From NCBI RefSeq assembly GCF_034808145.1, contig NZ_JAXHGM010000013.1:1-64000 (forward strand): a DNA stretch of 64,000 nucleotides, written 5' to 3'. Shown one piece after another: positions 8,353-17,007 of the stretch. The translations under genes were made by a program, and so were the position numbers. This stretch comes from Halorubellus sp034808145. Its GTDB lineage: Archaea; Halobacteriota; Halobacteria; Halobacteriales; Natrialbaceae. Position 1 is the first letter of the stretch, and every line of letters begins with the position of its first letter. Below the pieces are notes generated by a model, which ran no database searches, was not told the DNA's origin, and saw nothing but the letters and a program-made list of their open reading frames with translations.

Positions 8353-11300
8353 TGACAGACACGTATGCGACCGCGACGCTCGATGGTACCGACGAACCAG
8401 ACATCATCCCGTTCCTGGGGATCCCGACGAGTGACCTCTGGCTTCTCATCGGCATCCCCGGCCTCGTCCTGTTCAGTGGACTCGCACTCGACCAGCGCGT
8501 CTTCGGCATCCTGTTCGGTGCCGTCGCCTTCGCTGGGGTTGGCGCCGTCGTCTACGCGACGCCATCGTTCCTGACCACACGAGACTGGCTCAACGTCCTC
8601 AGAGCGCACTACACGACCGCGAGTACGCACGAGAACCGTGTCGTTCGTGACATCGACCTCGGGGATCCGGGGTCGTTCTTCGAGCGGTTCCAGACCGACC
8701 AGAGCACGCGCGAACTCACGCACATCGACCACGTCTATCCCGGTCGTGGCGTTGTCGAGCGCGACGACGGACAGCTCGTCGCTGCACTCGAGCTCGACCC
8801 GCCGAATCAGGACTTCGCGGGGTCCCGAGAGTGGGAGCACGTCGCCGCGCAGGCTGCGGAGTTCGCGAACAACGCGCTTGATTTCGACCTGCAGGTGTAC
8901 CTCACCACCCAGCAGTTCGATATCGAGGACTACACCAACACGCTCGCCGAGCGACTCGAGGACGACGAGGTCCGCGACCACGCCATCCTGAACGCGGTCG
9001 TCCAGGACACCATCGAATCTCGCCCGCGAGAGCTCGAGGATGCTGGCACGTCGCCAGTCCATGCGTACCTCATCGTGAGTGTCGACCGGACGGACGTCAT
9101 CATGGACTCCGGGAGCACGGAGTCGAGTGGGTTCGCGAAACTCGGTGACATCCCCCTCCTTGGGATTCCGTTCCAGATTGCGTCCTCGATGCGCGAAGGA
9201 TTGAGTGATGCTCGCGAGCACGCGCTCATGTTGAGTCGACTCGACAGTCGACTCACGACGATACGGACGGAGTACGTCAACGAGATCGAGGGGGCGGATG
9301 CCCGCCAGCTCACGACTGGGGAGTGGCTGGCGCTGGCCGAGACGTACTGGCAGGGAAGCGAGCGCCACGACCACCCCGAGAAACTCGCCCGCAGGAGTCC
9401 CGCCATCACCGCCAGTCCTGGGCAAGCAACCGCTCGCGTCGACTCGTATTCGGCGGAGGACGCGTCTGAGCAGCGTCCGAGCGTCGACGGCGACCTCTCG
9501 CTGGGCACACCGAACTCGGAAGCCGCCGGCGAGGAAAGCGAGGCGGACACACCCCCTGAAACGAGTCAAAACGGTGATATGTTCGAGGTGGACGAAGACG
9601 ATTGGCAAGACTTCGACGAGGCCGCTAGCGGCGATGCGACTGACGACACCGAGGCGTCCGCTGCGGAGAGCGAATCAGGCCTGACACCCGTGGCCACTGG
9701 GTCGCGCTGGGCGTTCCTGCCGTGGGTCGAATCGACCGAGCGCTCGGACGAAGAGAAACTCGCGATCGTCGACGACGACCTCGACCGTGACCTCCCACCC
9801 AACCCCACTGCTTCCAGTGTTAGCGCTCCCGACGCGGACCCCACGATTTCCAGTGAAATCCCCGCGACTGAAGCACTGCAGGGACGCGAAATCGCGCCTG
9901 AGGGAATCGAGCGCGAGTACGACCACGCCGTTGTTGGCGAGCAGTATCGGCGTGCGATGTTCGCGCATGGGTGGCCCGACGAGATTGAACCGGGCGCTCT
10001 CCGGCATCTCATCGGCGCCACGCCACATCTGGAGTTCGACATGACCCTCCACTTCACACCGCGAGACCGCGGTCGGGTCCAGAAACAGTTGGAGCGGCGC
10101 GCGCAGGGGATGTCGGCGGAGTCGAACGCGAACGATGACCTCGTCGACGGGTTCTTCGCGCACGACCAGCGCGAGCGCGTCGAGCGGACCGCCGCGATGC
10201 GCGACCACGTCCGCGACGGCGAACGCCCATTCGACGTCTCGCTCTACGTGAGTGCGCGAGCAGACGACAAGGACACCCTCGACGACGACACCGAAGCCCT
10301 GCGGAAAGCACTCCAGGACAAACACTCGTATCTGGGGATGAAGACGGTCACGGGCAAGCAACTCCGGACGCTCGAATCCATCGCCCCCATCGGCAAGGAC
10401 TACCTCCGTCGCGAGCCCGAACTGGATCCGAGCCAGCTCGCACTCGGTGGTGGCGTCGGCGCGCTCCTCGGGTCGCTCACGCGAAGCGAACTCCTCGAGG
10501 ACGACGGCGTCGAGATGGGCGAACACGCGTTCAACGGCACGCCACTCATCAAGGACCCCTTCGAGTCCGAGACGAACTACAACTGGGTCGTCATCGGCGA
10601 CAGCGGCAGCGGGAAATCCTACCAGACGAAACTGAACGCGCTCCGGACGCGAGCGGTCAAGGAGAACACGAAGGTCATCATCCTCGACCCGATGCAGGGC
10701 TTCAACGGCATCGCGAAAGCGATGGGCGCCAAACGCATCACCCTCGGCGGGTCTCGCGGCCTGAATCCACTCGAGATCCGCGCACCAACGGAAGCCAGCC
10801 GGCGCGCAGCGGGCGAGGACATCGACCCACTCTCGGAGAAAATCCGGGACGTGATGAGTTTCTTCGACAACTTCGCGCACCGCGAAGGCATCGACCTCGG
10901 CCCGGAACGCATGACGCTCACCACCGCCATCACCGAAGCCTACGCCCGCAACGGCATCACCGCGGACGTCGACACCCACAGTAATCCGAGTCCGACGCTC
11001 GTCGATGTCCTGGACGTCCTGGAGGAGATGGCGACCGAACCCGAGGAGTTCATCGTCCGCATCGAGAGCGAGGCCGAGGAGATTGCGGCGAACGCGACCG
11101 ACCTCATCAATCTGTTCCGGCCGTTCATCGACGGCCAGTACCAGAACCTCGCGGAGCCCAGCGAGTTCGACCTCCGCGACGAGGACGTCGTCTACCTCGA
11201 CCTCTCCCAGCAGGAGAAACGCCAGAGTGGTGGCGGGTTGATGATGCAACTCGTGTTTTCGCTGGTGTACGAGCGCGCGAAGGAAACAACGGACAACGTG

Positions 11301-12089
11301 GTGTTCATCATCGACGAGGCACGGTTCCTGATGCGGGATGCCGCGAATCTCGAGTTCCTCGGCCAGCGTGTCCGGCACAGTCGCCACTACGACACGAGTA
11401 TTCGCTTCATCACGCAGGAAGTGAACGACTTCTTCGATCACGAGGAGGCCGAGGCGATCATCAACAACTCGTTCGTGAAACTCCTGCATCGAACCCAGGA
11501 GATCGGGCAGTGGGCGGACGCGTTCGGGCTGAACAGGCAGCAGGTCGGGTTCGTGAAGAACGCGAACACGGGGGCGAACGGGTACTCGGAGGCGCTCGCG
11601 GAGATCGACGGGACGTGGTACCCGATCCAGTTGTTCTCGACGCCCGCCGAGCACGCGGTCGTCGACTTCGACGAGCGCCAGGACTCCGTCGAGGACCTCC
11701 CTGGGATGGGTGATGAGACGCGGTCGCCGCTCGTCGAACGACTCCGGCATACGCTCCGGATGAAGCCCTACGATGCTGTGGACGACCCACAGCGAGTGCC
11801 GGCCCCACCGGGGTCGTCGACACACCGGCAGTTCCACGCACTGAGTGACCGCCAGCAAGAGTACCTGTCGTTGCTGTCGGACACGGAAATCCTGAGCGTC
11901 CTCGAAGCCATCGACGCTGGGCGCGACCCAGTGGTGGCGATTGCGGGTCCAGTGACGGAGAAGCTCAATCGCCTGTTCGGTGGTGTCGACGAACGCGACA
12001 TCCGCGATGTCCTCAGATCTGTGGGACGGGACGAGGGCTCGCGGTCGGAGCAGTCGTCGGACGCGCCGGTCGTGGAGGGTGACGATTGA
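8352..12089 (+). CDS. VirB4/TraC-like T4SS ATPase with N-terminal membrane hairpin
   Basis: A 1245-residue protein. Residues about 20-75 form two adjacent membrane helices with the spacing of PrgI/VirB3-type subunits, so this looks like a VirB3-VirB4 fusion (inference). The middle is the long alpha/beta region typical of VirB4, interrupted by an acidic, poorly conserved insert at about 380-480. The RecA-like ATPase domain shows Walker A GDSGSGKSYQTK (about 750) and Walker B VVFIIDEARFLM (about 981), then an arginine-finger region around RVRHSRHYD. It would power assembly or transport at the membrane. The reading frame overlaps its neighbours on both sides, so translation is probably coupled. 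Confidence 0.9.
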   Translation: MTDTYATATLDGTDEPDIIPFLGIPTSDLWLLIGIPGLVLFSGLALDQRVFGILFGAVAFAGVGAVVYATPSFLTTRDWLNVLRAHYTTASTHENRVVRDIDLGDPGSFFERFQTDQSTRELTHIDHVYPGRGVVERDDGQLVAALELDPPNQDFAGSREWEHVAAQAAEFANNALDFDLQVYLTTQQFDIEDYTNTLAERLEDDEVRDHAILNAVVQDTIESRPRELEDAGTSPVHAYLIVSVDRTDVIMDSGSTESSGFAKLGDIPLLGIPFQIASSMREGLSDAREHALMLSRLDSRLTTIRTEYVNEIEGADARQLTTGEWLALAETYWQGSERHDHPEKLARRSPAITASPGQATARVDSYSAEDASEQRPSVDGDLSLGTPNSEAAGEESEADTPPETSQNGDMFEVDEDDWQDFDEAASGDATDDTEASAAESESGLTPVATGSRWAFLPWVESTERSDEEKLAIVDDDLDRDLPPNPTASSVSAPDADPTISSEIPATEALQGREIAPEGIEREYDHAVVGEQYRRAMFAHGWPDEIEPGALRHLIGATPHLEFDMTLHFTPRDRGRVQKQLERRAQGMSAESNANDDLVDGFFAHDQRERVERTAAMRDHVRDGERPFDVSLYVSARADDKDTLDDDTEALRKALQDKHSYLGMKTVTGKQLRTLESIAPIGKDYLRREPELDPSQLALGGGVGALLGSLTRSELLEDDGVEMGEHAFNGTPLIKDPFESETNYNWVVIGDSGSGKSYQTKLNALRTRAVKENTKVIILDPMQGFNGIAKAMGAKRITLGGSRGLNPLEIRAPTEASRRAAGEDIDPLSEKIRDVMSFFDNFAHREGIDLGPERMTLTTAITEAYARNGITADVDTHSNPSPTLVDVLDVLEEMATEPEEFIVRIESEAEEIAANATDLINLFRPFIDGQYQNLAEPSEFDLRDEDVVYLDLSQQEKRQSGGGLMMQLVFSLVYERAKETTDNVVFIIDEARFLMRDAANLEFLGQRVRHSRHYDTSIRFITQEVNDFFDHEEAEAIINNSFVKLLHRTQEIGQWADAFGLNRQQVGFVKNANTGANGYSEALAEIDGTWYPIQLFSTPAEHAVVDFDERQDSVEDLPGMGDETRSPLVERLRHTLRMKPYDAVDDPQRVPAPPGSSTHRQFHALSDRQQEYLSLLSDTEILSVLEAIDAGRDPVVAIAGPVTEKLNRLFGGVDERDIRDVLRSVGRDEGSRSEQSSDAPVVEGDD

Positions 12090-15000
12090 TGCTCGAAGAC
12101 CGCCCGTACATTCGGGTGACGCCGTCGAACGACACGCTCGACGAGGCGGCGTCACCGCCGCCGGCAGCGTTTCGGAGTCTACACTCGCTCACTGGCGAGG
12201 GGAGTCGTGGCTTCATCGACTCTCGAGACCCGCCCGCCGTGTTCGAGGTGCTCGTCATGTCGCGTGGGGAGGACGCACCGGTCGAACTCTACTACGGGGT
12301 GGATACGAAGGCGCACGTGGAGACGGTGAAGCGGAATCTCCGCGATATCTATCCGGAGACGTTCAAGGTCGAGCGTGTGATGCGGGCGCCCTGGAAGCGC
12401 GTGCTGACACCAGTTCGACTCAGCAGCGAGGAATTCGTCGACCGCCTCCGCGACGACGACCTCCTCGTCGACATCGACGAGATCGCCGTCGACTCGTCGT
12501 CGCCGGTCCCGGACGATGCGAAGCATCCCACTCGCGATGTCGAGTTCGTCGTTGATGGCACACACGTCGCGGTGTCGCCCCCGAGCCAGTTCGAGGGCCG
12601 CGACGACGAGTCCTTACTGTCGTTGACGTGGCCAACGCTCGCGCCCTCGGGCGCGATCTACGCTCGCCCTGCTATCGAGAGCGTGGACGCTCGGGGGGTC
12701 CGGTGGGAGGCGAGCGCGCAACGCAAGCACGACTGGATGACGTGCTTCGAGACCACCACCATCGGGCGCGACACCGACGACGTCCACATCGACTGGGCGC
12801 AATCTGGAACACCGGCTCTCCAGTCGCTCATCACGACCGTCGGCGGCGCCAGCGTCCCCACGGCGGTCCAGCTCGTGTTCGAGCCAAAGGACGACTGGAC
12901 GGCCGAGGCCGAGTCACGCAAGCGTCGGATCCGCGAGCAACGCGACACCATCACCCAGCGCGTCATGGGCACCATCATCCCCACCGGCGACGCGAACCGG
13001 TCCGACGCGGAGTATCCGGACGGGGTCCGCCGTCGCCTCGCGCATCTCTCGGCGAAGCACCCGAAACGAACGTTCACCCTGAACATCCGCGCCACCACCG
13101 TTCCAACCCGACCAGCATGGGAGCACGACGATGGTGGCACCGAAGATTTTGGAGAGATCCACGAGAGCGAGCGGGTGCTTGACGCGCTGGAGACGAGTCT
13201 GGACGCGTTCGCCGGCGAGTACATCGAACTGAAATCGAACCGCATCCACGAGGAATCTTCACCAACAGCGACGACGCTCACGCGCCGACTGCTTGGTCGA
13301 GACCTCGTGACCGCTGGCGACGACGGCCTCGCGAACCGGGTCCTTTCGAGTAGTCGCCGGCGCGCGGGTATCGTCGTGAATCCGAGCGAGCTCGCCCGGC
13401 TTGCAACTGTGCCCTCCGGCCAGAATCTCCCCGTGGAGGTCTCCCGGGACGCGCGAACTCGGAAACAGGAATCGGTCCCGCTTCCACGCCCGCTCCCGGA
13501 GCACATCGACCCGTTCACCGGCACCGGGATGGCGGTCGGGGACGCCCTCGACGAAGCAGGACGGCCATGCGAGCGCATCCAGATTCCCGAGGTCGTCCTC
13601 TCTCGGCATTACGCGCGCTTCGCAGCGAGTGGCGCCGGGAAGTCTGTCGGGATTCTGAACGATATGCTGACGCTGCACAGCGATACGTCGGGCCCGGTCG
13701 TGCTGATGGACCCGAAAGGCGATGGCATGAGCCAGGAATACCTCCAGGCGCACTATGCGGCGTACGACACGCTTGAGGACGTCTACGCGTTCACGATACC
13801 CGAGGACGTTCCCGCAATCGGATTCTTCGACATCCGTCCCGCCCTCGCGGCCGGACTCGACCGGGCGACCGCGATCAAGGACGTCGTGGAGCGCTTCCAT
13901 GAGGTGCTGCGCGTCGTCATGGGCGAGGACTACGACCAGGCGTACGTCGCCACCCAGATCCTCGGGAAACTCGTGACCGCGCTGTTCGACCCGGAGTACG
14001 GCCAGGATGCGTACACGCTCGACGGCCTCCTGACGGCAGTCGACGACATGCAGCGCAGTCAAGCCCTCCCCGAGTTGAGCGCGGCGTTCGTGGACCTGGA
14101 GCAGTCGCTGGCGGCGCACTTCGAGAAGCCCGACCGGCAGTTCCTGACGACGATGGACGCCGCCCGAAACCGCCTCGAACAGCTCGCCGACGACCCGGCA
14201 CTCGAGGCGATGTTCAACCACGTTCCAGCGTTCGACTGGGAGACCGGGATGTATGCGGCCGACGGTATTGGACTTGACTTCCGGCGACTCCTCGACGAGG
14301 ACGTAGTCGTCCTGTTCGACATGGGGCAGTTGCGGCCGAAGCCCCAGCGCGGGATGACGCTCGTGCTCGTGAGCGAGCTCTGGTACCGGATCCAACTCGA
14401 AGAACAGGCCTACGGCGGTTACACGAAGCAGACGAACCTCATCATGGAGGAAGCCGCCGATGTGGTCGCGAGTGATCTCGTCACGGAGCAGTTGATTCCG
14501 AAGGCGCGATCGTTCGGGCTGTCGCTGGGGTTGGTGATGCAGTACCCCTCGCAGGTTCGCGAAGTGAGCGAACGGGCCTATCAGGAGATGATGAACAACG
14601 TCCAGACCCGCCTGTACGGGAAGCTCGCGAACGAAGCGGACGTGGAGTCGATGCTTGCGTCCTCGCGCGTCGACCCAGCGGAGGTCCGTGATCGGTTGAA
14701 CGCGATGCCACGCGGTGAATGGATTGCGGAACTACCGAGCCCGAAGTACGGGTCCGAGCACCTCCGCCCCTTCTCACTAGAAGCCCTCGACATCCCATCG
14801 GGACACTCCGAGAGTGACACGCCGGTCGACGCATCCAACCCCGGATTCGCGAACGCCTACGACGACATGACGACGGTCGTCGAGGAATCGCTGAGCGTAT
14901 CGGTCACTCGCCTGGAGACCGAGCCACGAGATACCGTCACCGCACACACGAACACGAGCGGGGCAACGGAGAGCACGACCGGAACTGCGGATGCGACGCC

Positions 15001-16141
15001 GAGTGAGTCCTTGAGTCCCGAGGCCGAGTTTGGAACCGACGCAACCGACTCCACGGATGGCGACGAGGAACTGGATGAATGGGAGGAGGTATTGGCGGCA
15101 CGCGACAGGCTCCGAGAGCAGCAAAACAGGGAGATACACCCCAACGAGGAGACCGAGGAGCCGACTGAGGATACGACGTCGGACCCGCTAGACGGCCCGT
15201 GGAACGACCTCGGAAGCGACACCGACACTGTGAACGATGCAGGGGCGGAGACCGATAGCACGCCCGGAGAGACGGACACGAATCGGTATGCAGTCCCACT
15301 GGACGGCGACGACGCCGAGACGACCGTCGACGAAAACGGGAGCAAAGGCGCTCCGGGTGAGGATGAGTCGGCCGCCGTGGCAGTCGAGACGGTCGAGCCG
15401 CCAGCGTCGCCGCTCCCGGCGGCGTACAGCCCGAAGACCGATGAAGAACTCGACGAACTCGGGCTGACGCGCGACGACGAACACTTCCTCCTGCTCGTGT
15501 TGCGAGCGATGAACGGCGAACTCGAGGACTACGATCTCCTCGAGAGCATGATCGATTTCCGGGGCGACGCTGGCAACCCAGATGTCGATATGCTCAAAGA
15601 GGAGGGGTACGTCCACCAACATCGGGTCGTCAACAAACGGTACTACACGGTCCTTCCGCGAGGGCGGAAACACCTTGAGCGAACGCAATCCGTGAGTCCA
15701 GGGGAAGGCGATCTCGGTGAGAAGACCCCACACAAAGTCGGCGTCGAACTGCTTGCGAGAGCGTTCGAGAAGCGCGAGGATATCGACCACGTGAAGCGCT
15801 ACTATCGTGCGTCCGAAGACGTCAAGTACGATGTCGCCGGGTTCGATGCAAACGACGAGCTAGTCCGGGTCGGCGAGGTAGAGACGCAAACCAACGACTA
15901 CGATAGTATTGCGAATGACTTCGAGAAGCTCAAAGAGACCGGTATGACCAGTGTGTGGGCGGTCCAGAACGGTGACGCTGGTCGACTCGTCACTCGAATC
16001 CTCGCGAAACGCGGATTCATCCCGGAGATTCCGGAGTACGACCGTGCGATGGATTTGCGCGACGATATTGCAGACCGTGACATCGACGGCCTCCAGCAGC
16101 TGGAAACGTTCAAACATCTTTCTAGCCGGGTCGACTCATGA
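12086..16141 (+). CDS. VirD4/TraG-like coupling ATPase with C-terminal wHTH and nuclease-like tail
   Basis: A 1351-residue protein. The N-terminal half resembles the HerA/VirB4-type barrel. The ATPase domain carries Walker A ASGAGKSVGILND (about 512-524) and Walker B TNLIMEEAADVV (about 783), the usual plan of the coupling protein that feeds DNA into a conjugation channel. An acidic low-complexity linker spans about 930-1110. The last 240 residues look like a winged helix followed by an alpha/beta domain with KYDVAGFD and VRVGEVETQ, resembling the D...ExE/Q core of PD-(D/E)XK nucleases though the lysine is not obvious. The start is ATGATG overlapping the previous stop (12086 or 12089). The stop overlaps the primase gene. 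Confidence 0.88.
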   Translation: MMLEDRPYIRVTPSNDTLDEAASPPPAAFRSLHSLTGEGSRGFIDSRDPPAVFEVLVMSRGEDAPVELYYGVDTKAHVETVKRNLRDIYPETFKVERVMRAPWKRVLTPVRLSSEEFVDRLRDDDLLVDIDEIAVDSSSPVPDDAKHPTRDVEFVVDGTHVAVSPPSQFEGRDDESLLSLTWPTLAPSGAIYARPAIESVDARGVRWEASAQRKHDWMTCFETTTIGRDTDDVHIDWAQSGTPALQSLITTVGGASVPTAVQLVFEPKDDWTAEAESRKRRIREQRDTITQRVMGTIIPTGDANRSDAEYPDGVRRRLAHLSAKHPKRTFTLNIRATTVPTRPAWEHDDGGTEDFGEIHESERVLDALETSLDAFAGEYIELKSNRIHEESSPTATTLTRRLLGRDLVTAGDDGLANRVLSSSRRRAGIVVNPSELARLATVPSGQNLPVEVSRDARTRKQESVPLPRPLPEHIDPFTGTGMAVGDALDEAGRPCERIQIPEVVLSRHYARFAASGAGKSVGILNDMLTLHSDTSGPVVLMDPKGDGMSQEYLQAHYAAYDTLEDVYAFTIPEDVPAIGFFDIRPALAAGLDRATAIKDVVERFHEVLRVVMGEDYDQAYVATQILGKLVTALFDPEYGQDAYTLDGLLTAVDDMQRSQALPELSAAFVDLEQSLAAHFEKPDRQFLTTMDAARNRLEQLADDPALEAMFNHVPAFDWETGMYAADGIGLDFRRLLDEDVVVLFDMGQLRPKPQRGMTLVLVSELWYRIQLEEQAYGGYTKQTNLIMEEAADVVASDLVTEQLIPKARSFGLSLGLVMQYPSQVREVSERAYQEMMNNVQTRLYGKLANEADVESMLASSRVDPAEVRDRLNAMPRGEWIAELPSPKYGSEHLRPFSLEALDIPSGHSESDTPVDASNPGFANAYDDMTTVVEESLSVSVTRLETEPRDTVTAHTNTSGATESTTGTADATPSESLSPEAEFGTDATDSTDGDEELDEWEEVLAARDRLREQQNREIHPNEETEEPTEDTTSDPLDGPWNDLGSDTDTVNDAGAETDSTPGETDTNRYAVPLDGDDAETTVDENGSKGAPGEDESAAVAVETVEPPASPLPAAYSPKTDEELDELGLTRDDEHFLLLVLRAMNGELEDYDLLESMIDFRGDAGNPDVDMLKEEGYVHQHRVVNKRYYTVLPRGRKHLERTQSVSPGEGDLGEKTPHKVGVELLARAFEKREDIDHVKRYYRASEDVKYDVAGFDANDELVRVGEVETQTNDYDSIANDFEKLKETGMTSVWAVQNGDAGRLVTRILAKRGFIPEIPEYDRAMDLRDDIADRDIDGLQQLETFKHLSSRVDS

Positions 16142-17007
16142 TATGGCGCGCGGCGACTCAAGATGAGATTCAGGCGTACTATCGCGATGAGTTCACCCAG
16201 CATCTCGCAGCGCGCCCTGCGCACATCACCACGACCGGGCCTCGACAGTACGCACTCGCGTTTCGCGAGCCGTACCCGACGCGAACAGACGGTCGGCCGC
16301 CTCGGGACTTCATCCGCCGCGACACCCGCACCGCGGATGGGCAATCCGAGTACTTCGACCATATGGGCGATGTCCTCGATTTCATCCGAAATCCGGTGCG
16401 GAACGACCCACTCGACGACCTCGCTGACCCCGACACCGTCGACCAGCGCGAACCAGTCCCTGACGCCGTTTATTACGCGCTCGATCACTGGACGCGGTCG
16501 TGGCTCATCATGGTCGACATCGACGCGAAAGATATCGCTCGCAACCGCGCCAGGCATATACTCGAAGCCGAAGCGGTCGACCCAGACGACCTAACAAGCG
16601 ACGAACTCTTCACGAAAGCCGGCATCCGAGACGGGCTACCAAATGGCTATCCGTATGAGTTCACGGACATCCAGACCGCCATCGAACAGGGGTTCGAGGT
16701 AGCGGACGTGTTCGAGACGCGATTCAATGCTGAGGAAACGCAGGTGTTCTATACGGGCCAGGGCGTTCACGTCTATCTCTACGACGACGATCCCGACCAT
16801 GCCTGGGACGCGGCCTCCCGGGAGGTCCTGAACACGATTCTCACCGAGCGCTACGGGATTGCCGTCGACGAACAGGTCACGGCCGATCGCCGCCGCGTCG
16901 CCCGCCTCCCGGGGAGCCTCCACGCCGACGTCTCCCGCATCGTCACACCCATCGACAGCCCAAGATTTGACCCGCGAACCGACGCCACTCCGGAGTTCCT
17001 CGCATGA
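16138..17007 (+). CDS. PriS-like archaeo-eukaryotic primase
   Basis: A 289-residue protein with the three hallmark motifs of the AEP superfamily in order: VDID at 126-129 (metal-binding aspartates D127 and D129), TGQGVHVYLYD at 206-216 (the G-x-H motif with H211) and RLPGSLHADVSR at 256-267. It should synthesise RNA or DNA primers. At 289 residues it is shorter than a chromosomal haloarchaeal PriS. The gene starts inside the stop of the coupling ATPase (ATGATATG) and overlaps the following PriL-like gene by 4 bp, so the pair is expected to form a heterodimer. Placement at the end of the transfer operon suggests complementary-strand priming of transferred single-stranded DNA (inference). Confidence 0.87.
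   Translation: MIWRAATQDEIQAYYRDEFTQHLAARPAHITTTGPRQYALAFREPYPTRTDGRPPRDFIRRDTRTADGQSEYFDHMGDVLDFIRNPVRNDPLDDLADPDTVDQREPVPDAVYYALDHWTRSWLIMVDIDAKDIARNRARHILEAEAVDPDDLTSDELFTKAGIRDGLPNGYPYEFTDIQTAIEQGFEVADVFETRFNAEETQVFYTGQGVHVYLYDDDPDHAWDAASREVLNTILTERYGIAVDEQVTADRRRVARLPGSLHADVSRIVTPIDSPRFDPRTDATPEFLA

Noticed and set aside
9675..12155. An 826-codon open frame antisense to the VirB4-like gene
   Set aside because: Its product is Arg/Val/His-rich with none of the acidic bias of haloarchaeal proteins. It is the mirror of a GC-rich coding frame with clear ATPase motifs on the other strand.
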